Positions 10,070 to 20,178 of a DNA stretch of 64,000 bases are shown here, one piece after another (position 1 is the stretch's first letter; each line of letters starts with the position of its first letter). The translations under genes were made by a program, and so were the position numbers. Origin of the DNA: Leptospira chreensis (GTDB lineage: Bacteria; Spirochaetota; Leptospiria; Leptospirales; Leptospiraceae); contig NZ_JAFFPS010000064.1 in the NCBI RefSeq assembly GCF_016919165.1, positions 1-64,000 of the forward strand, given 5' to 3'. The notes beneath the pieces were generated by a model that worked only from the letters and a program-made list of their open reading frames with translations, was not told the origin of the DNA and searched no databases.

Positions 10070-12420
10070 GGTTGTATCTCCTCACTGACAGTAAAGGGAA
10101 GGATGGAATAAGGTGGTTCCCCATTGCGGTCCAAACTTTGAAAGTTATGATGAAACCCCCGAATGGATTGGTTTCCAATTAGAATGAACTTTTCAGTTCC
10201 CGCAGGTTTTAAGAGGATACTGCGGTTGAAAAAATATAAAACCGGACTTGCTTTTAATTCCTTCCCGATGTTTTGGAAATGCGGAAGGATTTTTGTATAA
10301 GGTTCATAGATATCAATCGAGTTGGCAGCACGAATGATGATGGTTTTTCCTTTTAAATTCGGAACGGGCCTGTTTCTTAAAATCCAATTGTTCGGATCGG
10401 AATATAAAGTTTGAAACTCGCCCACCCCGTCAGCAGAAAGAATTCGGATATTCGGAAAGGAATACAATCTGTCCTTTAATTCCGGTTTTACTTTTTTTAA
10501 AAACAGATCCACTTCCCCGGGTAACTCCCATAATACGACTTCCATTCCGGAAAAGTGTTTGGCTACGGCAAGGGAAGTGACACCAGGATACTCCGGATGG
10601 TTCAGCGCAGGCCCAATATCAAAAAATACAATTTGATTTCCCTTTTCAAAACGTTTTAAGTCACCAAACAAAGTTTTACGAAGGATCGACATGGGTTTCG
10701 AAAGAAAAGCTTTTGCATTCAACAAATCGTCCAAAAAGAGGTTGGTATCTTCCAATCGGTTTTCATAGGTTCTGGCACGAATTTCCTCATCTTGCCCATT
10801 AAACAAATAACGACCCGTATACGAACGAATGGTTCTTTCTTCTAAGTCTACAAAGGAATTTTGGCTAGGAACATCCCAAGTATAAGGATAAATCGGTTTT
10901 CCGATTTCAAATCGATCGCTTGCCGGTAGGTCAACGATTTGTCCGTATGGGGAGAGCCTTACGTATTGTTTGTAAAAACTTTCTGTTTGTTCTGGGTTGT
11001 TTTTTAGTTTAGAAAGAACTGCTAAGTTAAATAACGCATAACGATGGTATGGTTTCTCTTCGATTCCATAAATGGATTTTGCATTGACGAGTGATTCCCA
11101 GATGGATTTGGCAACACTCCATTTCCCAGATTTGTATAAGGAAGCGCCGTATAAATTATAGGAATACAAAGCAATATCGTGATTGGGAAAACCTTCAGCT
11201 AAAATTAGTTTCCTTTGGTCTTGTAACAAGGACAAGGCCGCATCGTAACGACCTAAATCGTAATATACCTTGGCTAAGTTATAATCCAAATAAATTTGTT
11301 CTAAAGGAGAAGTGAGCCCGCCATGAATCGAAGATAATTCATAGGAAGCGAGCTCCGTTTGGGAAAGTTCGTATAAAAGAAGTCCATAAAAATAAGAATT
11401 TTCGATGGAGGACGGATCTTTCAGAAGTCCCAAAGTTTCGTAAAGTTTTCTGGCAGAGGTAAGATAATACACGGCCTCTTCTTTTTTGCCATCTAAAACC
11501 AATGCCTTCCCGAGAAGGGAAATCGTATCGGCATAGTCACTATGAAATACTGATTGGGAAACTTCTCTTTCTTTCCTAGCAGCACTTGCAAACTCGATCA
11601 CCTTACCAAATTCTTTTTTGAAAAAATAGAACTCAGCAATGTACTTTGCAATCGAAAACTTTGTATAAGAAGATAGATTGGAATTGCCACCGGCCGTCCG
11701 CCAAACTTCCTTTAAAGATTCCTCTGAGCGTTTTTCTAAACTGGATTGGAATTTAAGATACTGTAAATATTCGGAAGGGAATTCGAGCGATTTGAGAAGG
11801 AATGTCCTCTCCTCAAGGGATAAAGCGGGGTTATATTCACTCAAACGAACGAATTCTGATTCCGAAAGGAATCCATCTGCCGAAGGAATTTTCCATTCAG
11901 GAGAGCGTTTTAACAAACGATGCAAACGAATGGTCTCATCCAAAAGATGCGAGAGTGACTGATAAATGAGAGAAACTAGTTTTCCTCGTTCTTCATAAGG
12001 AACAAGGATGGACTTACCCGAAAACGTAGCTTTTTGTTCTGTGGATTTGAGTTTAGGAGTGAAACGAATCCCCTTCTCTTCCCATTCGAAAGACCCGTAT
12101 AAAACAAATTGGGAGCGGTTCTTTTTCGAAATAGAGAGTGTGTTCTCTCTTCCTAAATACACCCCACCCGTTAATTTTTTAAATTCAAAATCAATCAACT
12201 GAGTTAGGACTTGGAGAGTTTGGCGATCGGAAACTTTTCCCGTAACTTCCCATTCTTCTAAACTAAGAAAGGTTACAGTCTCTGCAGAATCATAAGTAAC
12301 GGGTAAGGTTTCTTTTTTAATCGCACTGCGAATTGAATAGTATAACGGTGCGTAGGCGACAAACGCCAATAAACAAAAGGTAAGGAGGGTATTTTTTTGA
12401 AAGCGGGACAAGTTAAGCAA
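10066..12420 (-). CDS. TPR protein with a Rossmann/methyltransferase-like C-terminal region
   Basis: A 784-residue protein. One N-terminal hydrophobic segment (about 8-28) suggests a membrane anchor or signal peptide with the rest outside the cytoplasm. The middle (about 230-500) has TPR-like repeats: YADTISLLGKALVLDGKKEEA, YLDYNLAKVYYDLGRYDAAL, YSYNLYGASLYKSGKWSVA. From about 590 to 765 alternating strands and helices (IVFFDIGPAL, EVVLWELP, IRILSADGVGEF, TIIIRAANSID, VLYFFNRSILLKP) resemble a class I methyltransferase Rossmann fold, though the GxGxG loop is poor, so it may be inactive. The start is TTG without a strong ribosome site. An inverted repeat (AAATTCTAA 12419-12427, TTAGAATTT 12452-12460) lies at the start. 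Confidence 0.75.
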   Translation of the reverse strand: MLNLSRFQKNTLLTFCLLAFVAYAPLYYSIRSAIKKETLPVTYDSAETVTFLSLEEWEVTGKVSDRQTLQVLTQLIDFEFKKLTGGVYLGRENTLSISKKNRSQFVLYGSFEWEEKGIRFTPKLKSTEQKATFSGKSILVPYEERGKLVSLIYQSLSHLLDETIRLHRLLKRSPEWKIPSADGFLSESEFVRLSEYNPALSLEERTFLLKSLEFPSEYLQYLKFQSSLEKRSEESLKEVWRTAGGNSNLSSYTKFSIAKYIAEFYFFKKEFGKVIEFASAARKEREVSQSVFHSDYADTISLLGKALVLDGKKEEAVYYLTSARKLYETLGLLKDPSSIENSYFYGLLLYELSQTELASYELSSIHGGLTSPLEQIYLDYNLAKVYYDLGRYDAALSLLQDQRKLILAEGFPNHDIALYSYNLYGASLYKSGKWSVAKSIWESLVNAKSIYGIEEKPYHRYALFNLAVLSKLKNNPEQTESFYKQYVRLSPYGQIVDLPASDRFEIGKPIYPYTWDVPSQNSFVDLEERTIRSYTGRYLFNGQDEEIRARTYENRLEDTNLFLDDLLNAKAFLSKPMSILRKTLFGDLKRFEKGNQIVFFDIGPALNHPEYPGVTSLAVAKHFSGMEVVLWELPGEVDLFLKKVKPELKDRLYSFPNIRILSADGVGEFQTLYSDPNNWILRNRPVPNLKGKTIIIRAANSIDIYEPYTKILPHFQNIGKELKASPVLYFFNRSILLKPAGTEKFILIGNQSIRGFHHNFQSLDRNGEPPYSILPFTVSEEIQP

Positions 12421-12474
12421 ATTCTAAAAAGTTTAGTTTGACCTATTTTTCTTAGAATTTTGCAGAACTCAAGG

Positions 12475-12494
12475 AAAAAACGGGGTTTCCCCCG
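12475..12494 (-). terminator. Intrinsic terminator of the fliK-flgD-flgE unit
   Basis: On the minus strand, just after the flgE stop, a CGGGG/CCCCG stem closed by a GAAA tetraloop is followed by six T. This is a classic intrinsic terminator and marks the end of the hook operon. Confidence 0.8.
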
Positions 12495-12508
12495 CTAGTT
12501 CAGGAATC

Positions 12509-13903
12509 TTATCGTTTGAGACCGAGAACTTCCTGGATCATTTGGTCTGAGGTTACAATGGTTCGGGAGTTGGCTTGGAATCCCCTTTGGGTCACAATCA
12601 TATCCGTAAACTGGTCAGAGAGGTCAACGTTTGACATCTCAAGAAGACCTGCGTTGATCTTTCCACGACCTTGGCTTCCTGCCTCACCAATGTTTGCATC
12701 CCCGGAGTTCAAAGAGTAACTATACATAGTATCCCCTTCTTTATTGAGACCGGCAGGGTTTGTAAAGTTAGCGAGAGCAATCCTTGCGAGTGGTTGACGA
12801 ACCCCATTCGAAAAAACACCGGTCACAGTTCCTGTGTTGTCAATGGAGAAAGACTCCATATATCCCATAGTGTATCCGTCTTGTTTTACTGCTTTTGTTG
12901 TGAAGTCAGAAGAGAATTGTGTGATTCCTCCCACAAGACCCGCTTCCCCTAAATTCAAACTGAATTTTTGTGCGGTTGGGTTTCCTGGAATGCGGAAAGA
13001 AATATCGGCTTTGAGTTTTCCTGTAGTTTGAGAATCCACTCCATCAGAAACGGAGATGATTTTACCATCTGGTGTGAAGGATACTTCCAGTTCTTGGTTT
13101 CCCGAAACTTTTGTGTTTTCCCCACCAGTTCCACTCACGTCTACAGAAACTTGGCTTGAGTCTTCCAATTTGAAACGCATCTTCCATACGTTTTCTCTCA
13201 TTTTGTAAAACTCCACTCCCATTTGGCGAGTGTTTCCAAGTTCATCATAAACATTAATGGATGTTACGTGACCTCTTCTTTGGCGAGGATCTGGATCATT
13301 GATATAACGTTGGATGTCTTCTTCTGTTGCGTCGGATGGAACAGCCGCAACACTAGCATTGAGGTTGGATTGAAAATCTACGTTTTGAGTGGCACGAGCT
13401 GGTTCTTTAGAATAAAGAGGAATGACGATGTCTTCCAAAGATCCTGCGGAGTTGATGTATTTGTTTCCACCATCATCCAAACGAGAGTTCCAACCTTGGA
13501 CTTTTAAACCATTCGCAGGGTTTACATAAAATCCGTTTTTATCTATGTTGAAAGCACCAGCACGAGTATAAAATTGTTTGTCGCCATCTTTCACAACAAA
13601 GAAACCTTCACCAGAAACGGCAACGTCGGTATTCTTCCCTGTGGTTTGTAAAGCACCTTGCGTCATAATTTTATCGATAGCAGCAATGAGAGAACCAAGA
13701 CCCACTTGTTTCGGGTTTGTTCCCCCGATCCTTTCGTTTGGTTCAGACGCACCTTGTAACTCTTGTGAAATCATGTCTTGGAAGGTAACTCGTTCGGTTT
13801 TGAAACCGTGTGTGTTTACGTTGGAGATGTTGTTACCAATAACATCCATTCTTACTTGGTGGTTTTTCAATCCGGAAACTCCGGAGTAAAGTGATCTCAT
13901 CAT
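12509..13903 (-). CDS. flgE: Flagellar hook protein FlgE
   Basis: Structural subunit of the hook, which in spirochaetes joins the basal body to the periplasmic filament. The N-terminus ([16 protein letters not shown], then [12 protein letters not shown]) is the flagellar rod/hook signature. FlgE-type middle domains follow ([35 protein letters not shown]). The C-terminus ([29 protein letters not shown], split by eye) is the matching hook helix. Its 464 residues are normal for FlgE. The order fliK-flgD-flgE is the usual hook cluster order: ruler, cap, subunit. It is the last gene before a strong terminator. Confidence 0.97.
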   Translation of the reverse strand: MMRSLYSGVSGLKNHQVRMDVIGNNISNVNTHGFKTERVTFQDMISQELQGASEPNERIGGTNPKQVGLGSLIAAIDKIMTQGALQTTGKNTDVAVSGEGFFVVKDGDKQFYTRAGAFNIDKNGFYVNPANGLKVQGWNSRLDDGGNKYINSAGSLEDIVIPLYSKEPARATQNVDFQSNLNASVAAVPSDATEEDIQRYINDPDPRQRRGHVTSINVYDELGNTRQMGVEFYKMRENVWKMRFKLEDSSQVSVDVSGTGGENTKVSGNQELEVSFTPDGKIISVSDGVDSQTTGKLKADISFRIPGNPTAQKFSLNLGEAGLVGGITQFSSDFTTKAVKQDGYTMGYMESFSIDNTGTVTGVFSNGVRQPLARIALANFTNPAGLNKEGDTMYSYSLNSGDANIGEAGSQGRGKINAGLLEMSNVDLSDQFTDMIVTQRGFQANSRTIVTSDQMIQEVLGLKR

Positions 13904-13941
13904 AACGTTATATCCTCTCTTTTTTTATCGACCTTTTTGAA

Positions 13942-14526
13942 TTAATCCTGATAAGCTTCTTGTTTTTTTAATGTATTATTCGGAACATTCTGTGCGTTCC
14001 CGGGACGTTGGAATTCTGGCTCTGCTTTAAGAAGTGATGGATCAGAAATCAAATTGATTTTTGCTACATCTAACATTCGTCCGTTCACACGAACGTAAGT
14101 TTTCCCTTCGTTATCGAAAAGAATGGCACCAGCAAGGCCTGTAACATCTTCTCCAGTCACTAAATCCGGGCCTGATACAATTTTACCAACCACCGAATAA
14201 CTTTGTTTAGATTCCATTCGCGCAATTCCAGAAGAGATGTTTTTCATCTGCTCTAATGAAGAAAACTGAGCCATTTGTGCAATGAAGTCTTTGTCTTGCA
14301 CGGGGTTTGTTGGATCCTGGTGAGAAAGTTGTGTGAGAAGGAGTTTTAAAAAATCGTCTTTTCCAAGCTCCTTTTGTTTCTCACGAATCTCGATTCCTTT
14401 CAGACCACTAGTTTCTTCTTTATCTAGTTGTTCCAAATGTTTACGAATATTGAAGGTTCTGTCCCCTTCAAAGTATTTGGTTCTTGCTGAGTTTTGTGTT
14501 GATAAGTCTTTGATTCCGTCTGGCAT
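13942..14526 (-). CDS. flgD: Flagellar hook assembly cap protein FlgD
   Basis: Scaffold that caps the growing hook and lets FlgE subunits polymerise. The 194-residue protein carries the FlgD N-terminal signature [18 protein letters not shown] and then [17 protein letters not shown]. The rest (about 115-165) is a short region with [18 protein letters not shown]. It is near the short end for FlgD and appears to lack the long FnIII/Tudor-like domain of enteric FlgD. It lies between fliK and flgE with 34-38 bp gaps, consistent with one operon. Confidence 0.95.
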   Translation of the reverse strand: MPDGIKDLSTQNSARTKYFEGDRTFNIRKHLEQLDKEETSGLKGIEIREKQKELGKDDFLKLLLTQLSHQDPTNPVQDKDFIAQMAQFSSLEQMKNISSGIARMESKQSYSVVGKIVSGPDLVTGEDVTGLAGAILFDNEGKTYVRVNGRMLDVAKINLISDPSLLKAEPEFQRPGNAQNVPNNTLKKQEAYQD

Positions 14527-14560
14527 GGGATCCTCTATTTTTTTCTATATTTACTAGTGA

Positions 14561-16198
14561 TTATGCGAAAAATTCCAATGCCTTGGTTTCTTCAAATGTA
14601 GGTGGACCGAGAAGATCCGTAGATTCATCTAATCCTACTGAGTTTTCAGAATTACGAAACCGGGCCGCGTCCACCATCGTTTGGTAGAGTTCATTTTGTT
14701 CTTTGCGATCCGTAAGCCCACTGCCATCGTCCCATAAATCAATGACGAGGGCTTGTAAGTCGAGACCCGATTCTTTTAAGTTTTCTTTAATAGTGTTGAT
14801 TTCGTTTTGAAGGGATTTTTGGAGCTCTTCCGATTCCACAAGGATACGTCCTTCGACCTTATCACCATCAACGGTAACTTTCAAAGTAAGCCTTCCATAT
14901 TCTTTTGGATTCATTACGATCTCGGCACTGGACTTTCCATTTTGCACAATATCAAAACGCGCTTGTTTGACGAGTTCATCTAAGTTCTGTTTGAGATTGG
15001 TTTCTTTGGGTTTGGCAGTTTTTTCTGCGGAACGAATCTCTTCTGGTTTGTTTGCAATTTTATTTTCTAAAGAAGAAAATTGAAATCCTTGTTTCGAACT
15101 ACGTTCCTCGGAAGAACGACCACCCTCTTCTCCTGATTTGGAGGAAGTTGCTGTTTGGATGTTAGGAACGAGTGTGGCTTCTGTGGATTTTTGTTTTTCC
15201 AAAGCCGAAGGGGATTTAGAATCTTGTTTTTGAAATTCTTTATCTTTGACTCCAAGAGAACGAATCATTTTATCAGCGTTCTGTGTTTGGTTGGATTTAT
15301 CTTGGTCGGAAGAAACTTCTGTTGTCTCTGATCCATTTTTACCTAATTTGGATGACTTGGATTTCCCCTCAGTTTTGCGAACAGAGTGTTCTTGGGTAAG
15401 GTCTTTCCCTTCGACTTTAACTTCTTTTCCTTTTGCAAAAACCAAATCAGAAACTTGGGAACCAGAATGACTTTGGTCCATCTTGGTTCCAAAAGAAATT
15501 GGTTTTTGATTTGTCTTCTTATCTTCTAAAGTTTTTTTATCGCTCTTAGGAAAAGGAACCAAATTAGAATCTTTGGTCATAGGCATTTGTGATTTTGCGG
15601 AACCGGATGCGTTTGTTTGGGCCCTCTCGGAAAGGAAAAAACTTTCCGCTAATTTTTTCGCTTCATCAATGAAGGCGTTTCCCTCTTTCGGAGAATAGGC
15701 AGTCGATTTTTCAGCGGATTTTTGTAAGGATAATAAAACAGTTTTTTCCTTCACTGTCATTTCATTCAACTGGTTGGCAGAAACCATGGACCGGTCCCAG
15801 TCTACATGGGAAGAAACAATCCCAAGGCTATATTCCAAAGCCTCTTTGTCTAAATTTTCTTCCTCAGTGATCTCTTCTGTTTCTTCTTCTGAGGTTTTAT
15901 CTTTGGCTATGGATTCTTCTTTTTTAGTTTCTGCCGGAGCATTTAACGTTTGCTTTGTGAGATCTTCCGATTTCGGAATTTCAACTTGAGAACTTGTATT
16001 TCCATTCTCTTGTCCAGGGGTTTTGTATTCAGAAGGACTTTTCGGTTTTTCGGAATGCACTTGGAATTCACGTTCCAAAATTTCCCCAAAACTTTCACGC
16101 ACCGCCATCGCGTGGTTTTCTTCCCCGCTTCTTTTGGAGGACTTCCAATCCACTTGTGGGAATTGAATTAAGTTTTGGTTTTCAACTTTTACGTTCAT
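14561..16198 (-). CDS. fliK: Flagellar hook-length control protein, FliK-like
   Basis: A 545-residue protein with a long, low-complexity, highly charged first part rich in Ser, Lys, Glu and Thr (about 30-400), as expected of the extended ruler region of FliK. The C-terminal domain (about 405-500) matches the hook-length control fold that talks to FlhB, with SAEIVMNPKEYGRLTLKV in place of the common LRLxPxxLGxVxVxL pattern, and VEGRILVESEELQKSLQ. It is the first gene of the fliK-flgD-flgE unit. The ruler part is too divergent to recognise by itself; the call rests on the C-terminal domain and on position. Confidence 0.85.
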   Translation of the reverse strand: MNVKVENQNLIQFPQVDWKSSKRSGEENHAMAVRESFGEILEREFQVHSEKPKSPSEYKTPGQENGNTSSQVEIPKSEDLTKQTLNAPAETKKEESIAKDKTSEEETEEITEEENLDKEALEYSLGIVSSHVDWDRSMVSANQLNEMTVKEKTVLLSLQKSAEKSTAYSPKEGNAFIDEAKKLAESFFLSERAQTNASGSAKSQMPMTKDSNLVPFPKSDKKTLEDKKTNQKPISFGTKMDQSHSGSQVSDLVFAKGKEVKVEGKDLTQEHSVRKTEGKSKSSKLGKNGSETTEVSSDQDKSNQTQNADKMIRSLGVKDKEFQKQDSKSPSALEKQKSTEATLVPNIQTATSSKSGEEGGRSSEERSSKQGFQFSSLENKIANKPEEIRSAEKTAKPKETNLKQNLDELVKQARFDIVQNGKSSAEIVMNPKEYGRLTLKVTVDGDKVEGRILVESEELQKSLQNEINTIKENLKESGLDLQALVIDLWDDGSGLTDRKEQNELYQTMVDAARFRNSENSVGLDESTDLLGPPTFEETKALEFFA

Positions 16199-16300
16199 GG
16201 GGTGCCTTCTCCCTTAAGGATCGAACTTCCCCAGATTTCCTTGAGAGAATTATCTTCTTCCTTTCCTGGTTTATGTCGGAAAGGGAAAAGTATGCGTTTT

Positions 16301-16322
16301 ACGAAATAAATTTCGTTTGACA
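16301..16322 (+). promoter_or_regulatory. Palindrome next to a consensus -35 box upstream of sbp
   Basis: A 16-bp inverted repeat with arms ACGAAAT and ATTTCGT around AA lies at 16301-16316. It is followed directly by TTGACA (16317-16322), a perfect -35 hexamer. No good -10 sits at the normal spacing. The position, about 60 bp before the sulfate-binding protein start, would suit an operator controlling the sulfate operon. This is inference. Confidence 0.4.
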
Positions 16323-16376
16323 AATATCTGCTAAATTGGAGGATGAGTTTGATTTATTAATCAAAAGGGCGCAAAA

Positions 16377-17414
16377 ATGAAAAAAATAACCTATATTTCG
16401 AGTCTAAAACCAACAATTTCTGCAATATTGTGCATTTTCCTCAGCATCGGAACTCTCTCTTCCCTAGCTGCAGAATCCACTTTTCTCCATGTGTCCTTTG
16501 ACCCTACGAGAGAATTGTACGAAGAAATCAATAAATCCTTCCTAAAACAATGGAAGACCAAAAAAGGAAACGAATTTGCCATCCAACAATCCCATGGTGG
16601 ATCGGGAAAACAAGCGCGTGCCGTGATCGACGGTTTGGATGCAGACGTTGTGAGTCTTGCTCTTTCCTACGACATTGACAGCATCGCAAGCAAATCAGGA
16701 TTAATCGATGCGAACTGGCAAAAAAAACTTCCTAACAACAGTGTTCCTTACTATTCAACCATCGTATTTTTGGTTCGTAAATCCAATCCTAAAAAAATCA
16801 AAGATTGGGATGATATTGTAAAACCAGGAGTTTCTATCATCACTCCAAACCCAAAAACTAGTGGTGGGGCTCGTTGGAATTATTTGGCAGCTTACGGTTA
16901 TGCAAAACGCAAATACAAGTCTGATGAAAAAGCAACTGACTTCGTAAAAGCACTCTTTAAAAATACATCTGTTCTTGATACAGGGGCTCGCGGATCCACA
17001 ACTACTTTTGTCCAAAGAGGAATTGGTGACGTTCTCATCACTTGGGAAAATGAAGCAAAACTCTCTTTAGATGAAGAAAAAAGATCTGGAAAAGATACTT
17101 TAGAAGTTGTTTATCCATCTGAATCCATCAGAGCCGAAACTCCAGTAGCAGTGGTAACAAAAACAGCAACGGAAAAAGGCAATTTAGAAAAAGCGACTAC
17201 CTACTTAGAGTATCTATTCACAAAAGAAGGACAATCCATCATTTCTAAACACTTTTTTAGACCCATTGATCCTGCGGCTGCTAAGGTTTCTGCAAAAGAA
17301 TTTCCAAACATCAAATTATTTTCCCTATCCGATTTAGGCGAAACTTGGGATTCTGCACAGAAAAAACATTTTGCAGATGCGGGTGTCTTTGATGCCATCT
17401 ACAAAACTCAATAA
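16377..17414 (+). CDS. sbp: Periplasmic sulfate-binding protein of the sulfate ABC transporter
   Basis: Solute-binding protein that captures sulfate in the periplasm and delivers it to the CysT/CysW permease. It has a cleavable signal peptide (about 1-31, ending SLAAES) and the family pattern [42 protein letters not shown] and ITWENEAKL. Its 345 residues match Sbp/CysP proteins. It is the first gene of the run sbp-cysT-cysW-cysA-cysH-cysD-cysN. AAAGGG lies at a suitable distance before the ATG. Thiosulfate binding is also possible in this family. Confidence 0.96.
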   Translation: MKKITYISSLKPTISAILCIFLSIGTLSSLAAESTFLHVSFDPTRELYEEINKSFLKQWKTKKGNEFAIQQSHGGSGKQARAVIDGLDADVVSLALSYDIDSIASKSGLIDANWQKKLPNNSVPYYSTIVFLVRKSNPKKIKDWDDIVKPGVSIITPNPKTSGGARWNYLAAYGYAKRKYKSDEKATDFVKALFKNTSVLDTGARGSTTTFVQRGIGDVLITWENEAKLSLDEEKRSGKDTLEVVYPSESIRAETPVAVVTKTATEKGNLEKATTYLEYLFTKEGQSIISKHFFRPIDPAAAKVSAKEFPNIKLFSLSDLGETWDSAQKKHFADAGVFDAIYKTQ

Positions 17415-17417
17415 AAT

Positions 17418-18245
17418 ATGTTAATAGAAACCCGGCCGTATAAAAAGATACATTTTGGAATCAGTTTAGGACTGACAGTTTTTTACTCGTCCGCGGTTGT
17501 GATCATCCCCCTTCTAGGACTCTTCTTCCATTCTCTCGGGATTGGAGTTTCGGGAATCCTAGAAGTTTTTTCCGACCAAAGAATTCTCTCTGCGTTGTAT
17601 TTAAGTTTCAGCGTAGGAATCATTTCTGCACTGATCAACCTCTTCATTGGATTTTTATTTGCCTGGGTTCTTGTTCGGTATAACTTTCCCTTGAAAAAAT
17701 TATTCGATACCTTAATTGATTTACCTTTCACTCTTCCCACAGCAGTCGCAGGCATTGCACTCACCACCATTTATTCACAAAAAGGAATCATTGGATCTTA
17801 CTTTGATGCCTGGGGAATTAAAATTGCGTACACTCCCATCGGCATTGTGATTGCTCTTGTTTTTATTGGATTTCCTTTTGTGGTACGAACAGTGCAACCC
17901 GTCATCGAAGAGTTACCCAAAGAATTAGAAGAAAGTGCACGTTGTCTTGGTGCCACACCCTTCCAAACGTTTTATAAAGTATTACTTCCTGAACTTTGGC
18001 CTTCCCTCCTTGCAGGAACAGGAATGGCTTTTGCTAGAGGAATCGGGGAATACGGATCCGTTGTTTTTATTTCAGGAAACATTCCTGGCAAAACAGAAAT
18101 CCTACCCCTCCTTATCGTCACTAAACTAGAACAATACGAATATGAAAAAGCAACTTCGATTGCTCTTGTGATGTTACTTACCTCTTTTGCTTTTATGTTT
18201 TTGATTAATTTACTCCAAGAACGGGCATCGAAAAAACTATCATGA
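17418..18245 (+). CDS. cysT: Sulfate ABC transporter permease CysT
   Basis: Inner-membrane permease of the sulfate importer, also named CysU. It has six predicted membrane segments in 275 residues. The cytoplasmic EAA loop ([22 protein letters not shown]) contacts the CysA ATPase, and [19 protein letters not shown] is typical of CysT. It starts three bases after the sbp stop and its stop overlaps the cysW start (ATGA), so translation is probably coupled. Confidence 0.96.
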   Translation: MLIETRPYKKIHFGISLGLTVFYSSAVVIIPLLGLFFHSLGIGVSGILEVFSDQRILSALYLSFSVGIISALINLFIGFLFAWVLVRYNFPLKKLFDTLIDLPFTLPTAVAGIALTTIYSQKGIIGSYFDAWGIKIAYTPIGIVIALVFIGFPFVVRTVQPVIEELPKELEESARCLGATPFQTFYKVLLPELWPSLLAGTGMAFARGIGEYGSVVFISGNIPGKTEILPLLIVTKLEQYEYEKATSIALVMLLTSFAFMFLINLLQERASKKLS

Positions 18246-19057
18246 AAATTAGAATTTTACCCGTTTTCCTAGTGTTTTTGACTTATATCCTTGCCGGTAT
18301 CATCCTTCTTTTGCCTATTTATACTGTATTCTCTGAAGCTTTTTCGGAAGGTTATGTTAAGTATTGGAATTCCATTTCAGGCGAATATGCACTCTATGCG
18401 ATTGGCCTTACCGTAAAAGTTTCCGTTGTCTCTGTTATTTTAAATACCATTTTTGGTGTGACGGCAGCATTTACTATCACCAGGTTTCAATTCCCTGGCA
18501 AAAATATTTTAGTTACCATCATTGATTCTCCCTTTGCTGTTTCTCCTGTGGTATCTGGTCTCATCTTTTTATTGTTATTTGGTAGGCAAGGTTACTTTGG
18601 AGATTTTCTTTCCACACACGGAATCAAAATCGTTTTTAATACACCAGGCCTGATCCTTGCCACAGTCTTTATCACCTTCCCCTTTGTAGCTCGGGAACTG
18701 GTTCCTCTTATGCAAAGCCAAGGAAGAGAAGAAGAAGAAGCAGGAATGTTACTAGGTGCAAGTTTTCCTCAACTCCTCAAACGTGTCATCCTTCCGAATA
18801 TCAAATGGGGTCTGTTATACGGTATCATTCTTTGTAATGCGAGAGCTATGGGTGAATTTGGAGCCGTTTCTGTTCTCAGCGGCCATATTCGAGGAAAAAC
18901 AACCACACTTCCTTTACATATAGAAATGTTATACAATGAGTTTGATTCCGTAGGTGCTTTTTCTTGTGCCACCTTACTTGTGTTTCTTTCTCTACTCACA
19001 CTCATCTTTAAATTGATTTTGGAAAAACGAACCGCGAGTCAAAAAAATGCCGATTGA
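18242..19057 (+). CDS. cysW: Sulfate ABC transporter permease CysW
   Basis: Second permease subunit of the sulfate importer, pairing with CysT. It has 271 residues with six predicted membrane segments, an EAA loop ([21 protein letters not shown]) and the CysW segment [20 protein letters not shown]. It overlaps cysT by 4 bases and cysA by 11, in a tightly packed operon. Confidence 0.96.
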   Translation: MKIRILPVFLVFLTYILAGIILLLPIYTVFSEAFSEGYVKYWNSISGEYALYAIGLTVKVSVVSVILNTIFGVTAAFTITRFQFPGKNILVTIIDSPFAVSPVVSGLIFLLLFGRQGYFGDFLSTHGIKIVFNTPGLILATVFITFPFVARELVPLMQSQGREEEEAGMLLGASFPQLLKRVILPNIKWGLLYGIILCNARAMGEFGAVSVLSGHIRGKTTTLPLHIEMLYNEFDSVGAFSCATLLVFLSLLTLIFKLILEKRTASQKNAD

Positions 19058-20111
19058 AATCAGTAATGTCAATAAAACCTTTGGATCGTTCACTGCTCTT
19101 AAAAGTGTGAACCTTACCATTCCCGATGGGGAACTCGTCGCTTTACTTGGTCCTTCAGGATCTGGTAAAACCACTTTACTCCGAATCATTGCCGGTCTAG
19201 AAGAACCTTCTTCGGGACAAGTGGAGTTTGTAGGTGAAAATCTATCCAAGTCCAAAATTGAAAATGGAGAAGTGGGTTTTGTTTTCCAACACTATGCCCT
19301 CTTTCGCCATATGACGATTGCCGAGAACATTGGTTTTGGTTTGGAAGTAAGACCAAAAGCCTCACGTCCTTCGAAAAAAGAAATCCAAGAGAAAATTTCC
19401 AAACTACTCACCCTCATCCAACTGGAAAAGTTTCACAACCGTTACCCGCACGAATTATCAGGGGGCCAACGCCAACGTGTGGCTCTCGCCCGTGCCCTTG
19501 CCATCGAACCAAAATTTTTATTACTGGATGAACCCTTCGGAGCTCTCGATGCCAAGGTCAGAAAGGAATTAAGAAACTGGTTACGTCGCCTTCATGATGA
19601 GATCCACATAACGAGCGTTTTTGTAACACATGACCAAGAAGAAGCACTCGAAGTGAGTGATCGGATTGTTATCTTAAACCAAGGACAACTAGAACAAGTA
19701 GGAAGCCCGGACGAAGTGTACAACAAACCCAAGTCCCCTTTTGTTTTCCATTTTCTCGGAGATGTCAATTTGTTCCATGGACGAATTGAGGAAGGGAAAA
19801 CCAAAATTGGAAATTTAGACCTAGATAGTTCCGAACACCAGGATGTAAAAGAATCCGTGGCAGTAGCCTATGTTCGTCCTTATGATGTAGAAATCGTAAG
19901 AGAGTCGGACCAAGGGATCGCTGCAGACATCCAATATATCCATTCAACAGGAAGGAACGTGCGAGTGGAGCTCAAACGAGTGGATACAGGCACTCTCATC
20001 GAATCCGTATTGGAACAGGAAACCTACAGGCTCTTGAACCTTTTGCCCGGAGAGACTGTCTATTTAAGGATTAAGAAAGCAAAAGTTTACGTAGAAGACT
20101 TCTCTATCTAG
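19047..20111 (+). CDS. cysA: Sulfate ABC transporter ATP-binding protein CysA
   Basis: ATPase that powers sulfate import through CysT/CysW. It has Walker [10 protein letters not shown] (about 33-41), Q-loop [12 protein letters not shown], signature [16 protein letters not shown], Walker [12 protein letters not shown] and switch His in [11 protein letters not shown]. The region from about 240 on is the TOBE-like regulatory domain of the CysA/MalK type ([11 protein letters not shown]). At 354 residues it has normal length. The 58-bp gap to cysH holds an inverted repeat. Confidence 0.97.
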   Translation: MPIEISNVNKTFGSFTALKSVNLTIPDGELVALLGPSGSGKTTLLRIIAGLEEPSSGQVEFVGENLSKSKIENGEVGFVFQHYALFRHMTIAENIGFGLEVRPKASRPSKKEIQEKISKLLTLIQLEKFHNRYPHELSGGQRQRVALARALAIEPKFLLLDEPFGALDAKVRKELRNWLRRLHDEIHITSVFVTHDQEEALEVSDRIVILNQGQLEQVGSPDEVYNKPKSPFVFHFLGDVNLFHGRIEEGKTKIGNLDLDSSEHQDVKESVAVAYVRPYDVEIVRESDQGIAADIQYIHSTGRNVRVELKRVDTGTLIESVLEQETYRLLNLLPGETVYLRIKKAKVYVEDFSI

Positions 20112-20138
20112 TAATTTCCGCTAATATAGTTTACAAAT

Positions 20139-20163
20139 CGTCCAATATACAAAACATTGGACG
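20139..20163 (+). promoter_or_regulatory. Inverted repeat in the cysA-cysH gap
   Basis: Perfect 8-bp arms CGTCCAAT and ATTGGACG flank a 9-base loop, ending 15 bases before the cysH ATG. It could be an operator, or an RNA hairpin that tunes expression between the transport and reduction genes. There is no U-run, so it is not a standard terminator. Confidence 0.45.
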
Positions 20164-20178
20164 GTAGGATTGGAAAAA

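Noticed and set aside
15067..16320. Several open frames of 60-110 codons opposite or within fliK
   Set aside because: They are shadows of a long low-complexity charged gene and have no ribosome sites or recognisable products.
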